A stretch of 49,251 nt of DNA from Marinibacterium sp. Lineage in GTDB: Bacteria > Pseudomonadota > Alphaproteobacteria > Rhodobacterales > Rhodobacteraceae. The position numbers were made by a program, and so were the translations under genes. Positions 1 through 7,945 of the stretch are shown here, in pieces. The notes under the pieces are model-generated. The model did not search any database and had not been told where the DNA came from. It saw nothing but the letters and a program-made list of their open reading frames with translations. Numbering within the stretch: the first letter of the stretch is position 1; the number at the start of each line of letters is the position of its first letter. The stretch covers positions 1 to 49,251 of the forward strand of contig JAOXSC010000119.1 in NCBI GenBank assembly GCA_025800215.1, written 5' to 3'.

Positions 1-2
1 TG

Positions 3-482
3 GCCGATCAGGGGGTGACCATCGCGATTGCCAATTCGGGCGGTATCCGGGCCTCGATCGACGATGGCGAGGTGACAATGGGCGAGGTTCTGACCGTGCT
101 GCCGTTCCAGAACACGCTGGCCACCTTCGAGGTGACGGGCGCGGTGCTGGTCGAGGCGCTGGAAAACGGTGTCAGCAAGATCGAAGAGGGCGCCGGGCGC
201 TTCCCGCAGGTTGCCGGGATGAGCTATGCCTTTGATCCCACGCAAGAGCCGGGCAGCCGCATCAGCGATGTGATGATCGGTGGTGCGCCGCTGGATCCCG
301 ACGCGGTCTATGGCGTGGTGTCGAACAACTACGTCCGCAATGGCGGTGATGGCTACAAGATGTTCTCGACCGCGCAGAACGCCTATGATTTCGGGCCTGA
401 CCTGGCGGATGTGATGGCCGAATATCTGGCCACGAACAGCCCGTTCAAACCCTATACCGATGGGCGCATCGTCCAGAAGTAA
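3..482 (+). CDS. 5'-nucleotidase C-terminal domain protein (5' end outside window)
   Basis: The reading frame is open from the left edge, so the gene begins upstream and only about the last 159 residues are seen. They match the 5'-nucleotidase C-terminal domain of the UshA/CD73-type family: an N-S-G-G-I-R segment near the start, then a VLPFQNTL-like strand and a N-Y-V-R-N-G-G-D-G-Y substrate loop. In this family the C-terminal domain binds the nucleotide base, and the N-terminal metallophosphatase domain (not in the window) carries out hydrolysis in the periplasm. The internal GTG at 15 is not the start, because the coding frame continues upstream of it. The gene ends in a strong intrinsic terminator. 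Whether the substrate is a nucleotide, a UDP-sugar or another ester cannot be decided from this part. Confidence 0.85.
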   Translation, partial: ADQGVTIAIANSGGIRASIDDGEVTMGEVLTVLPFQNTLATFEVTGAVLVEALENGVSKIEEGAGRFPQVAGMSYAFDPTQEPGSRISDVMIGGAPLDPDAVYGVVSNNYVRNGGDGYKMFSTAQNAYDFGPDLADVMAEYLATNSPFKPYTDGRIVQK

Positions 483-501
483 GGGCAGGTTTGATCAAGC
501 A

Positions 502-534
502 GGGGGCGTGCCGGATGCGGCGCGCCCCTTTTTC
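502..534 (+). terminator. Rho-independent terminator after the 5'-nucleotidase gene
   Basis: A GC-rich inverted repeat (GGGGCGTGCCG ... CGGCGCGCCCC) with a short loop is followed directly by a run of five T. It begins 20 bp after the stop codon of the upstream gene. Confidence 0.8.
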
Positions 535-599
535 CTGTCCGGCAGGGGGCTCTGCCGACCGTAGAACGGCGCCGGGTCCAGACCCGTGCGCTCAGCCGA

Positions 600-1064
600 T
601 CAGGCGTTTTCTGGGCCCAGCCCGTCTGTCCCGCTGGATTGCAGCAGGTGGCGCAGCGTTGCCTTGAACGATGCGGCATCCGACGGTGAAATGTCGGCCA
701 GCAGCCTGTTCTGGATCTCGCGCACCAGCGGCAGGGCGGTCTGCAGCACGTCGCGGCCCTGAGAGGTCAGGTAAAGCTCGCGCGCGCGGCGATCGCGTTT
801 GGAAACACTGCGCTCGACCAGGGCGCGATCCACAAGCCTGTCGATCACTTTGCCAAGCGTTGCACGGTCATAGCCGATGGCAGATGCCACCGTGGCCTGA
901 TCGACGCCGGGCTGATCTTCAAGAACGTGGAGGGCAGAGAACTGAACGGGGGTCAAATTGATCTGAGCGTCCCGCATGGTTTCTGCAAAAATCGCAACGG
1001 ACGTTTGATGCGCTCGGCGAATCAGGTCCGCCGGGAAGTCGATAAGGTCAATATGTGAAGGCAT
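600..1064 (-). CDS. MarR family transcriptional regulator
   Basis: This is a small winged-helix DNA-binding regulator of MarR type, about 154 aa. The central part has the expected helix-turn-helix and wing: a segment with Q-A-T-V-A-S-A-I-G-Y-D-R-A-T followed by a D-R-L-V-x-R-x-L-V-E-R recognition helix and a charged wing (S-K-R-D-R-R-A-R-E-L). Members bind palindromes as dimers and often lose DNA affinity when a phenolic ligand binds. The start is uncertain: ATG at 1064 or GTG at 1076, neither with a strong ribosome-binding site. A perfect palindrome overlaps the start, which suggests autoregulation. No obvious target gene is adjacent, so its regulon is unknown. Confidence 0.8.
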   Translation of the reverse strand: MPSHIDLIDFPADLIRRAHQTSVAIFAETMRDAQINLTPVQFSALHVLEDQPGVDQATVASAIGYDRATLGKVIDRLVDRALVERSVSKRDRRARELYLTSQGRDVLQTALPLVREIQNRLLADISPSDAASFKATLRHLLQSSGTDGLGPENA

Positions 1065-1073
1065 ACCAGGTAT
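1063..1073. promoter_or_regulatory. Palindrome ATACCAGGTAT at the marR start (possible operator)
   Basis: A perfect 11-bp palindrome (ATACC-A-GGTAT) overlaps the candidate start codons of the MarR gene. Autoregulation through such sites is usual in the family; its function here is inferred. Confidence 0.35.
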
Positions 1074-1213
1074 CACTAATAAGTACTCTTACTCAGTTGC
1101 TGTGTCGTCGGCCCGCGTCTTTTTGCGAAATGGAGAGTTTCATTTTAGGTGATAACGGTATTGGTGGCAAGTAGTCTGTTGTATTTAGGTCAATAGTTAA
1201 AATTTCCCGACAA

Positions 1214-3433
1214 TTAATGTCGGATGCCAAGGGTTGCGGCTTCTGCAAGAAACTGCTTCAAATCTTTCGGAGAAATGGGTTTATAAAGAAGCGGAATTCC
1301 AATTTCACGCGCGGCTTCCAGTGTGGAATTGGCGCGGTCCGCGGAAATCAGGCAGGCGGGCAGGGGGCCGTAGCGGCCGCGCAGGGTGCGGATGGCATCG
1401 GTGCCAAGCAGCCCGTCATCAAGCTGCAGATCAGCGATGATCACATCCGGCGCAAGGCCGATTTCGTCAATGATGTTCACCGCTTCGCTGGCGCTGGCAC
1501 AGGCGATCACGTCGGTGCCCCAGCTTTCCAGCGTGATGGTCAGGGCATGGCGCAGATCCGCGTCGTTTTCGATCAGCAGAATAATCAGATGTTCCAGACT
1601 GTTGGTCGACGGGGCGCGCAGCGGTTCGGCATTGGGTTTGATCGGTGTGCGGATCGCGGCGCGCGGCAGTTCGACTGCAAAGACCGTACCCTTGCCCAGT
1701 TGCGAGCGCAGCGACAGCGGATGGCGCAGCAGCGCACAGGCCCGGTCCACGATGGCCAGCCCCAGCCCCATCCCGTCTGCGGCGCTGGCGGTGGCATTGA
1801 GCCGCTGAAATTCGCCAAAGATCAGATCCTGTTCGTCTTCGGCGATGCCGGGGCCGGTGTCCCAGACTTCGATCCGGACGGTGCCGCGCGACTGGCGCGC
1901 GCCGACCAGAACCCGGCCTGACGCGGTATAGCGTAAAGCATTCAGGATCAGGTTTTGCAGAATACGCCGCAGATAGGTCGCATCGCTTTCGACGGTTGCC
2001 CCGGTGCGCAGAACGCGGAAATCCAAACCCTTTTTACGTGCAATTGGCCGCAATTGATCGCGCAATTGGTTTAAAATGCCATCAAGGTCGACTTCTGAAA
2101 AATGCACATTCGCCAAACCGGAATCAAGCTTGGAAATATCCAGAAGCGCGCTGAGAATATCTTCGACACTTTGCAGCGCGTCCGATGCCTTTGAAACCAG
2201 TTCCCTTTTCTGGGAATCCGGTGTCATCTCTTCCATCGAGGCCACGTAAAGCTTGGCCGCCGACAGTGGTTGCAGCAGATCATGCGATGCCGCAGCGACA
2301 AAACGGGACTTTGATGCATTGGCCCGTTCCGCATCGGCCAGCGCGTCTTCGAGTTCAAGCGTGCGGTACAGCACCCGCTGTTCCAGCGTTTCCTTGGCTT
2401 CGGTCATTGCGCGGATGGCGCTGCGTTCGGGCGTCATGTCGGAAAAGCTGATCACGAATCCGCCATCGGGCATCTGCTCCATGAACACGGTCAGCACCTG
2501 ATTGCGGATGCCGTAGATCTCAAAGGACAGGGGCGCGCGGCGCCCGTCATAGCTCGCCCAGGCGGCCAGCATGTCCGGGGTGACGTCGGATGAAAACGTA
2601 TAGTCACGCGCCACCGCGTTCAGGATCGTGCCGAACCGGCTGCCGATCAGAAACCGCCCCAGCGGCACCGACAGCAATTCGGCAACCCGGCGGTTCCACC
2701 CCACCAGCCGCCCCAGCGTGTCAAAGATGCACACGCCCTGACGCAGATGTTCAAGCGTCGCTTTGATCAGCCGCGCCTGATCATCAAGGATGCGGTCACG
2801 CTCTTGCCGTTCCAGCCGCATCATGTCGGTGACGTCCATCTGCAGGATCACGGTGCCGCCGTCGGGCGTGCGGTGTTCGCTGACCTGCACCCAGCGGCGC
2901 CCGCTGAGGCGGACGTTGAAGACCGAACTTTCGTCGCTGTGGCGTGCCTTGCGGCTGGCGGCCCAGTCGTCCTGGCTCATGCTGTCGGGCAGCGACAGAT
3001 ACAGGCTGTGGCTGACCGCATCGACATAGTCGGAAAAGCTCAGCCCCGGACGCAGCAGGTGGTGGATGTCGGGCATGTGCATGCCAAAGCGGCTGTTGCA
3101 GAGCACCAGCTGATCATCGGCGTTGAAGAGCGCAAAGCCTTCCTGAACGGTTTCGATCGCATTGGCCAGATCGGCGCGCGCGGCTTCGGTTTCGCGGTTG
3201 GCCTGCGCAAGGCGCGCATTGGAATCGTTCAGCAGTGCCAGCGCCCGTTCCAGATCACGGGTGCGGTCGCGCACCTGCTGCTCCAGAAGCACCGCGCGCT
3301 GGAACTGGGCATAGGCGAGCCCCGATGCATCCGATCCCTGTTCGACACGCCGCATCAGGGTTTCGACCACGCGCAGCAGTTTTTCGTTCTGCCGCTCGAG
3401 CGTGTCTGCGGGGTTGATCAGGGCCTTGGGCAT
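1214..3433 (-). CDS. NahK/ErcS'-like PAS hybrid sensor histidine kinase
   Basis: This 739-aa cytoplasmic hybrid kinase has no membrane segment. In order it shows an N-terminal coiled coil (about 10-95), two PAS-type domains (about 95-205 and 225-340), a second coiled coil, a HisKA domain with phospho-acceptor His384 in A-A-S-H-D-L-L-Q-P-L, an HATPase domain (N-L-I-L-N-A near 494-499, D-T-G-P-G-I at 525-530, G-M-G-L-G-L at 554-559), and a C-terminal receiver with Asp668 and Lys718. The layout matches the NahK/ErcS' group. The start lies 4 bp after the stop of the FIST-domain gene, so the two are translationally close and probably work as a pair. It lies beside a PQQ alcohol dehydrogenase and a LuxR-type regulator, as ErcS' does in the Pseudomonas ethanol oxidation region. 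Its likely role is in signalling to the alcohol oxidation regulon. Confidence 0.85.
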   Translation of the reverse strand: MPKALINPADTLERQNEKLLRVVETLMRRVEQGSDASGLAYAQFQRAVLLEQQVRDRTRDLERALALLNDSNARLAQANRETEAARADLANAIETVQEGFALFNADDQLVLCNSRFGMHMPDIHHLLRPGLSFSDYVDAVSHSLYLSLPDSMSQDDWAASRKARHSDESSVFNVRLSGRRWVQVSEHRTPDGGTVILQMDVTDMMRLERQERDRILDDQARLIKATLEHLRQGVCIFDTLGRLVGWNRRVAELLSVPLGRFLIGSRFGTILNAVARDYTFSSDVTPDMLAAWASYDGRRAPLSFEIYGIRNQVLTVFMEQMPDGGFVISFSDMTPERSAIRAMTEAKETLEQRVLYRTLELEDALADAERANASKSRFVAAASHDLLQPLSAAKLYVASMEEMTPDSQKRELVSKASDALQSVEDILSALLDISKLDSGLANVHFSEVDLDGILNQLRDQLRPIARKKGLDFRVLRTGATVESDATYLRRILQNLILNALRYTASGRVLVGARQSRGTVRIEVWDTGPGIAEDEQDLIFGEFQRLNATASAADGMGLGLAIVDRACALLRHPLSLRSQLGKGTVFAVELPRAAIRTPIKPNAEPLRAPSTNSLEHLIILLIENDADLRHALTITLESWGTDVIACASASEAVNIIDEIGLAPDVIIADLQLDDGLLGTDAIRTLRGRYGPLPACLISADRANSTLEAAREIGIPLLYKPISPKDLKQFLAEAATLGIRH

Positions 3434-3437
3434 GGGG

Positions 3438-4610
3438 CTAATCCTCGTCCCTGGGGGGGTAGATCGCGACGCCTGTCAAAGTCTGGTTCACATGGGTGGA
3501 ATTGACCTGCTCACCATAGGTGCAAAAGCCCACCACGCGATGCTCGGCCATGATGCGCGACAGCTCATGCGATGTCTGTTTGGCCTGCGCTTCGATGCGG
3601 CGCAGCATGCAGTCGCAGGCCAGGATCATGTCGGGGTCGCCGTCTGTCCCAAGCGCGCCCAGCTCGCGCCGAAGATGCCGGGCCATGTCCATGGGTTCGG
3701 CAAGGCTCAGGACCACGCCTTCGTCGATGGCCGAAAAGAACACCAGATCGCCATTGTCGGCCACCGACTGGATCGAGCGCACGTGATGCTGCCCACCGAT
3801 CCGCACCACCACCGGGTGGGCGGCAAAGGTGAAGGTCGACAGGTTTTCGGGATCCTTGCCCAGAAGGCGCGCATATTCACGCGCCGCCGGTTCGGCGTTG
3901 ATCTCGGACACCAGCCGCTGTGCGGGGTCGGCGCCTGTCACCACCATCCGGGTCTGGGTGGGGGTGAAGTGATCGGTATTGAACACCTGGATCGGACAGC
4001 GCGTGTGCACCTGCACCAGCACGGCGGCATTGCTGTGGGCGGCTCCGTCAAAGATCACGAAGGCCTGACCAAATTCTTCGCCATCTCCCGCCGATCCGCC
4101 AAACAGCGGCACCGGGCCCAGGCTGGGGGCCAGATCGGCGGTCAGGGCGTCTTCCTTGATCGACAGCCCGTCGATCATCAGAAACGTGAAATCGGACGGC
4201 CAGTCGGGCTGGGCGGCTTCCATCGCGTGGCGGTTGCGGATCACCTGATCAATCAGGGCGCGGCTGTCATAGGCATCCAGATCGGGAACCGGCAGGATGC
4301 GGGTGTCGAAATGGCTGGCCGGAAAGCCGATGGCGACGATGGCCCCGTCGGTATAGCCCTGCGGTGTCAGCTCGCCCGCCGTGGTGCAGCCGACAACCGG
4401 GACCGGGCCAAAGGCCCGCATGGCGTCGGCGGCCACCTGCCGCGCGTCGGCGGCGGGTGACACGAACAGCATCACCAGCGCCAGATCGTCCGGCGCCAGA
4501 GTGTCTGACAGATGTTGCATGCATGTGGGATCGCGCGCATCCGCAAATGCCGAACGCACGATCCGCCCATCACGCGCGAGTGCACGCGCGAGGTTGGCGG
4601 CCTTGTTCAC
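3438..4610 (-). CDS. FIST-domain sensor protein, NosP-like
   Basis: This 390-aa soluble protein has an N-terminal FIST domain (V-V-G-C-T-T-A-G-E-L at about 72-81, a typical FIST segment) and a C-terminal FIST_C domain ending in V-G-F-C-T-Y-G-E-Q. FIST proteins are sensory input modules. In Pseudomonas aeruginosa the FIST protein NosP binds heme and nitric oxide and controls the kinase NahK encoded next to it. The same order, FIST gene then PAS hybrid kinase in one transcription unit, is seen here. Heme binding and NO sensing are therefore plausible but are inferred from context, not from a ligand residue that I can identify. The gene is preceded by the LuxR regulator gene on the same strand with only 30 bp between them. 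Confidence 0.8.
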   Translation of the reverse strand: MNKAANLARALARDGRIVRSAFADARDPTCMQHLSDTLAPDDLALVMLFVSPAADARQVAADAMRAFGPVPVVGCTTAGELTPQGYTDGAIVAIGFPASHFDTRILPVPDLDAYDSRALIDQVIRNRHAMEAAQPDWPSDFTFLMIDGLSIKEDALTADLAPSLGPVPLFGGSAGDGEEFGQAFVIFDGAAHSNAAVLVQVHTRCPIQVFNTDHFTPTQTRMVVTGADPAQRLVSEINAEPAAREYARLLGKDPENLSTFTFAAHPVVVRIGGQHHVRSIQSVADNGDLVFFSAIDEGVVLSLAEPMDMARHLRRELGALGTDGDPDMILACDCMLRRIEAQAKQTSHELSRIMAEHRVVGFCTYGEQVNSTHVNQTLTGVAIYPPRDED

Positions 4611-4640
4611 CTGGTTTCCTCCCTAACCGGTGGGGCGATG

Positions 4641-5327
4641 CTACGCCTGACCGGGGGTGTCGTTCAAGACGGTGTTGAAACTGGCATCCTTGGCCAGAAG
4701 CACGGCCTGGGTGCGGCTTTGTACGCCCAGCTTGCGCATGATCGCGGTGACATGGGCCTTGACCGTGGTTTCGGCGATCGACAGGTCAAAGGCGATCTGC
4801 TTGTTCAGCTTGCCTTCGCAGATCAGCTGCAGGATCCGCGCCTGCTGATTGGTCAGCGACGCCAGCCGCGTCAGCGCGTCATCCCCGGTTTCGCGGTCCA
4901 GCAGCATATAGCCCGGCGGGATAAAGCGTTCGTGATTGCGGATCGCCTGAAAGGCGGCGCGGAACACGTCGCGCTGGCTGTGTTTTGGAATGAACCCGTC
5001 CGCCCCGGCATGAATGACCGCGCTGATCACCCGGTTGTCGGCCATGGACGACACCACGATGATCGGCGCCTTGACCGCGTTGCGCAGCCGGATCAGACCG
5101 TCCAGCCCGTTCACATCCGGCAGGTTGAGATCCAGCACGATCACACCGGGCGATCCCTGTGATGCGATCCGTTCCAGTGCGTGGCCCAGGTCGGGGGCGG
5201 TGTCGATCCGCGAAATCCCGATCGACGATTGCAGCGTCATGGACAGCGCATCGCAGAACAGCGGGTGGTCGTCGACGATCAGGGCCGATTGGAACGCATC
5301 TTGCGTGACGGGTGCCGGGGTGGTCAT
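4641..5327 (-). CDS. LuxR/NarL-type response regulator, ErbR/AgmR-like
   Basis: This 228-aa two-domain response regulator has a receiver domain with acidic pair Asp19-Asp20, phospho-acceptor Asp66 (V-L-D-L-N-L-P-D) and Lys115, then a C-terminal LuxR helix-turn-helix (about 160-220) with the usual L-N-K-Q-I-A and E-T-T-V-K-A-H-V motifs. Regulators of this type (ErbR/AgmR, FlhR) control PQQ-dependent alcohol oxidation genes. The gene is the first of a unit that continues with the FIST protein and the hybrid kinase. It has its own upstream region holding one copy of the TACGACY motif, followed 40 bp downstream by a TAGGCT -10-like hexamer. A GAAGAGGA ribosome-binding site precedes the ATG. It is the best candidate for the protein that binds the motif in this locus. 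Confidence 0.88.
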   Translation of the reverse strand: MTTPAPVTQDAFQSALIVDDHPLFCDALSMTLQSSIGISRIDTAPDLGHALERIASQGSPGVIVLDLNLPDVNGLDGLIRLRNAVKAPIIVVSSMADNRVISAVIHAGADGFIPKHSQRDVFRAAFQAIRNHERFIPPGYMLLDRETGDDALTRLASLTNQQARILQLICEGKLNKQIAFDLSIAETTVKAHVTAIMRKLGVQSRTQAVLLAKDASFNTVLNDTPGQA

Positions 5328-5393
5328 GGATCCTCTTCCCTACCTGCGTGGGGTTCAGCCTAGCAAAACCGGCGTGAACGCCGAAGCGGTTCT

Positions 5394-5402
5394 ATAGTCG
5401 TA
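5394..5402 (-). promoter_or_regulatory. TACGACTAT motif upstream of the luxR-type regulator gene
   Basis: On the minus strand TACGACTAT begins at 5402, 40 bp before a TAGGCT hexamer (5362-5357) that could be the -10 element for the response regulator gene. It belongs to the motif set at 7342, 10119 and 17350. Confidence 0.5.
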
Positions 5403-5417
5403 GATCGCCCAAGCCCA

Positions 5418-5450
5418 CGAAAAAACGCGCGCCACGGGGGCGCGCGTTTG
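5418..5450 (-). terminator. Rho-independent terminator of the PQQ alcohol dehydrogenase gene
   Basis: An inverted repeat (AAACGCGCGCC / GGCGCGCGTTT on the minus strand) is followed on the minus strand by six T. It starts about 27 bp after the stop codon of the dehydrogenase gene. Confidence 0.8.
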
Positions 5451-5476
5451 AGAGGTCTGACCGTGAGTGGTGCGTG

Positions 5477-7243
5477 TCAGTCAGCCGATGCCAGTTGCTG
5501 GGGCAGACGGAATGTCCAGAGCAGCCCCCCCTGGTTGAGGTAGTTGACCTTCTTGGCAACCTCGCCACCCCAGAGCGGCACCGCGCCGCCCCAGCCCGAG
5601 ATGATCGAGACGAACTGTTCGTCCCCCTGCATCCAGGTGATCGGCTGGCCAACGATGCCCGAACCGGTCTGGAACGACCACAGGACTTCGCCCGTTTCAT
5701 CATCCAGCGCCAGGAAGTTGCCTTCGGGCGTGCCGGTAAAGACAAGACCGCCCGCAGTGGTCATCACGCCACCCCACAGCGGGGCGTCGTTCTTGTATTC
5801 CCATTTCAGCTCGCCCGTGTCGGGGTCGATCGCCTTGAGGCTGCCGATATGGTCTTCGTAGTTGGGTTTGATGGTAAAGCCCGCACCCAGATAGGCCGCG
5901 CCCTTCTTGTAGGTGATGGGCTCGTTCCAGATATCCATGCCCCATTCATTGGACGGCACATAGAAATTGCCGGTGCGCTGCGAAAACGCCATGGGCATCC
6001 AGTTCTTGCCCCCCAGGAAGGACGGCGAGGCAAAGATGACCTCTCCCTTCTTGCCATCGGCGGCATCGGCGGGATTGCCGGGGCGGTTGGCTTCGTTGAA
6101 GATCGGACGCCCGGTGTCGTCGATGCCTTCGGCCCAGGTGATGTCCTTGACGAAGGGCGTGGCCGACACGAACGCACCGTCTTCGCGGTTGAGCACATAG
6201 AAATACCCGTTGCGGTCGGCTGTGGCGAACCGCTTGTTGCCGTCGCGGTCGGTATAGGCGACGACCTCGTTCACGCCGTCATAATCCCAGCCTTCGCGCG
6301 GTGTGGTCTGGAAATGCCATTTGATCTCGCCGGTGGCGGGGTCGATGCCGATGCGGCTGGCGGCATAAAGGTTGTCGCCCGCATTGCCTTCGGTCGGGGT
6401 GCCCGCGTTGCGCAGCCAGCTGTTCCAGGGGGCGGGGTTGCCCGCGCCAAAGACCAGCGTGTCGGTGTCCTGATCATAGGATCCGCCCAGCCAGGTGGCG
6501 CCGCCGCCGGTTTTCCACATGTCACCCGGCCAGGTCGCGTTGAGCGTGCCGGTCATGGTGCTTTCTTCGCCATTGAGCGTGCCCATGTGGCCTTCGATCA
6601 CCGGGCGGGTCCAGACCAGATCGCCGGTTTCGGCGTCACGGGCCTGCACTTCGCCGACAATGCCGAATTCGCCGCCCGAATTGCCGGTGATCACCAGCCC
6701 GTCCACGATCAGCGGCGCAGCCGTATAGGAATAGCCCGCCTTGTAGTCTGCGATTTTCTTGCGCCAGGCGACATCGCCGGTCTTGAGATCGAGCGCCACG
6801 ATGCGGGCATCCAGCGTGCCGAAATAGAACTTGTCGCCATAGATCGCGCCGCCCCGGTTGACCACGTCACAGCAGGGCAGGATGCCTTCGGGAAGGCGGG
6901 CATCGTACTGCCAGAGCTCCTGACCGGTTTCCACGTCAATGGCATAGACCCGGCTGTAAGAGCCCGTGATATACATCACCCCGTCATGTACCAGCGGCTG
7001 GGTTTCCTGGCCGCGCTGTTTTTCGCCACCAAGCGAAAAGGCCCAGGCGGGGACCAGGTTCTTGACGTTGTCGCGGTTCAGCGTGTCCAGCGGGCTGTAG
7101 CGCTGCAGGTCACGGCCCATCCCGTTGGTCAGCACCTGCGCGGTGTTGGTCTGATCGTTCTGCAGGTCTTCCTCGGTGACCTGTGCCTGCGCCATTCCGG
7201 CGGCAAAGACGCCAATCACGGCAGCCTTCATAAAGCGGTTCAT
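5477..7243 (-). CDS. PQQ-dependent alcohol dehydrogenase, lanthanide type (ExaF/XoxF-like)
   Basis: This 588-aa periplasmic quinoprotein has a signal peptide ending at about A20 (A-Q-A). The eight-bladed propeller shows repeated tryptophan-docking motifs (for example T-G-E-I-K-W, T-G-E-L-K-W, T-G-E-V-L-W). Cys124-Cys125 form the vicinal disulfide that stacks on PQQ. Asp320 in E-G-W-D-Y-D-G is the catalytic base, and Asp322 two residues later is the extra metal ligand that marks lanthanide-dependent members; calcium enzymes such as MxaF have Ala there. Glu192 and Asn269 fit the other metal ligands. The enzyme oxidises a primary alcohol and passes electrons to a c-type cytochrome such as the product of 10241-10915. 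A GGGAGGAAC ribosome-binding site and a TACGACC motif lie upstream. Whether methanol, ethanol or a longer alcohol is preferred is not decided here. Confidence 0.92.
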   Translation of the reverse strand: MNRFMKAAVIGVFAAGMAQAQVTEEDLQNDQTNTAQVLTNGMGRDLQRYSPLDTLNRDNVKNLVPAWAFSLGGEKQRGQETQPLVHDGVMYITGSYSRVYAIDVETGQELWQYDARLPEGILPCCDVVNRGGAIYGDKFYFGTLDARIVALDLKTGDVAWRKKIADYKAGYSYTAAPLIVDGLVITGNSGGEFGIVGEVQARDAETGDLVWTRPVIEGHMGTLNGEESTMTGTLNATWPGDMWKTGGGATWLGGSYDQDTDTLVFGAGNPAPWNSWLRNAGTPTEGNAGDNLYAASRIGIDPATGEIKWHFQTTPREGWDYDGVNEVVAYTDRDGNKRFATADRNGYFYVLNREDGAFVSATPFVKDITWAEGIDDTGRPIFNEANRPGNPADAADGKKGEVIFASPSFLGGKNWMPMAFSQRTGNFYVPSNEWGMDIWNEPITYKKGAAYLGAGFTIKPNYEDHIGSLKAIDPDTGELKWEYKNDAPLWGGVMTTAGGLVFTGTPEGNFLALDDETGEVLWSFQTGSGIVGQPITWMQGDEQFVSIISGWGGAVPLWGGEVAKKVNYLNQGGLLWTFRLPQQLASAD

Positions 7244-7341
7244 CTGTTCCTCCCTCAGCTGAGACCCCTGCGCGTGGCGATCCCTCGCAGCCCTGCGCCG
7301 CGCTTAGTGTGCGGCAAAGCCTGCCGCCGCGGAAATTGCAC

Positions 7342-7351
7342 AATGGTCGTA
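7342..7351 (-). promoter_or_regulatory. TACGACCATT motif upstream of the PQQ alcohol dehydrogenase gene
   Basis: Read on the minus strand, the motif begins at 7351. A CACTAA/TAAGCG stretch lies 42-45 bp downstream, where the -10 element would be expected by analogy with the pqqA promoter region. Confidence 0.5.
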
Positions 7352-7391
7352 TGTGGGGCGTCTCTGGCCACATCGGCCGCATGATCACGAC

Positions 7392-7422
7392 AAAAGCCCC
7401 GGCGCCCATGGGGCACCGGGGC
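7392..7422 (-). terminator. Rho-independent terminator after the 151-aa exported protein gene
   Basis: A GCCCCGG...CCGGGGC stem with an inner GCCC/GGGC arm is followed by TTTT on the minus strand, about 22 bp past the stop codon of the gene at 7445-7900. It separates that operon from the dehydrogenase gene. Confidence 0.7.
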
Positions 7423-7444
7423 CAGTGCGCCCGCAGGGCGGCGC

Positions 7445-7900
7445 TTATTCGATGGTGATCTCCAGCCGCTGGGTTTCGCCGGTGCTGCCGGGCACCTTCA
7501 TGTAGTAGCTGCCGGGTTTGATCGCGACAAAGCCGATCTCCATCTCGCCCGCCTCGTCGAATTCCACACTGTCCAGACCAAGCGGCCGGATTTCAAGCCC
7601 TTCGACAACCATCTCGTCGATCCAGATCGCGCGGAAGAATTCGGGCCCCACAAGCGCCAGTTCCTGACTGCCATCGCCCTGGATTTCGAATTCGTAGTAG
7701 GTGCCCGATTTCAGCACCCATGGCGCATCCGTCAGCGGCATTCCCGCAGACAGGATCACCGGTGGCAGATCCTGCTTGTTGCTGGCCGACAGGATCCCGG
7801 CCAGGCCAAAGCCCGCATCATCGTCATCATCCGCAAAGCCTGCAGCGGGCAGTGCCAGCGCTGCGCACAGCGCCAGAATGGCTGTCTTGTACATTTTCAA
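7445..7900 (-). CDS. Small exported protein of the PQQ alcohol oxidation locus, function unknown
   Basis: I do not recognise a named family. The 151-aa product has a clear signal peptide (about residues 1-23, A-A-G-F-A) followed by an acidic D-D-D-D-D run. The rest is predicted beta-rich, with aromatic and acidic residues (T-Y-Y-E-F-E, G-S-Y-Y-M-K-V) that could form a cupredoxin-like or carbohydrate-binding sandwich. I see no His/Cys/Met copper site and no CxxCH. It is the last gene of the minus-strand unit with the substrate-binding protein and the beta-propeller, and it ends in a terminator just before the dehydrogenase gene. Its position suggests a periplasmic accessory role in PQQ-dependent alcohol oxidation. 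That is inference from context only. Confidence 0.75.
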   Translation of the reverse strand: MKMYKTAILALCAALALPAAGFADDDDDAGFGLAGILSASNKQDLPPVILSAGMPLTDAPWVLKSGTYYEFEIQGDGSQELALVGPEFFRAIWIDEMVVEGLEIRPLGLDSVEFDEAGEMEIGFVAIKPGSYYMKVPGSTGETQRLEITIE

Positions 7901-7945
7901 AACCCCTCGTTGTTATCTGATAAAGGTGATCATGTTCGGCCCGGC

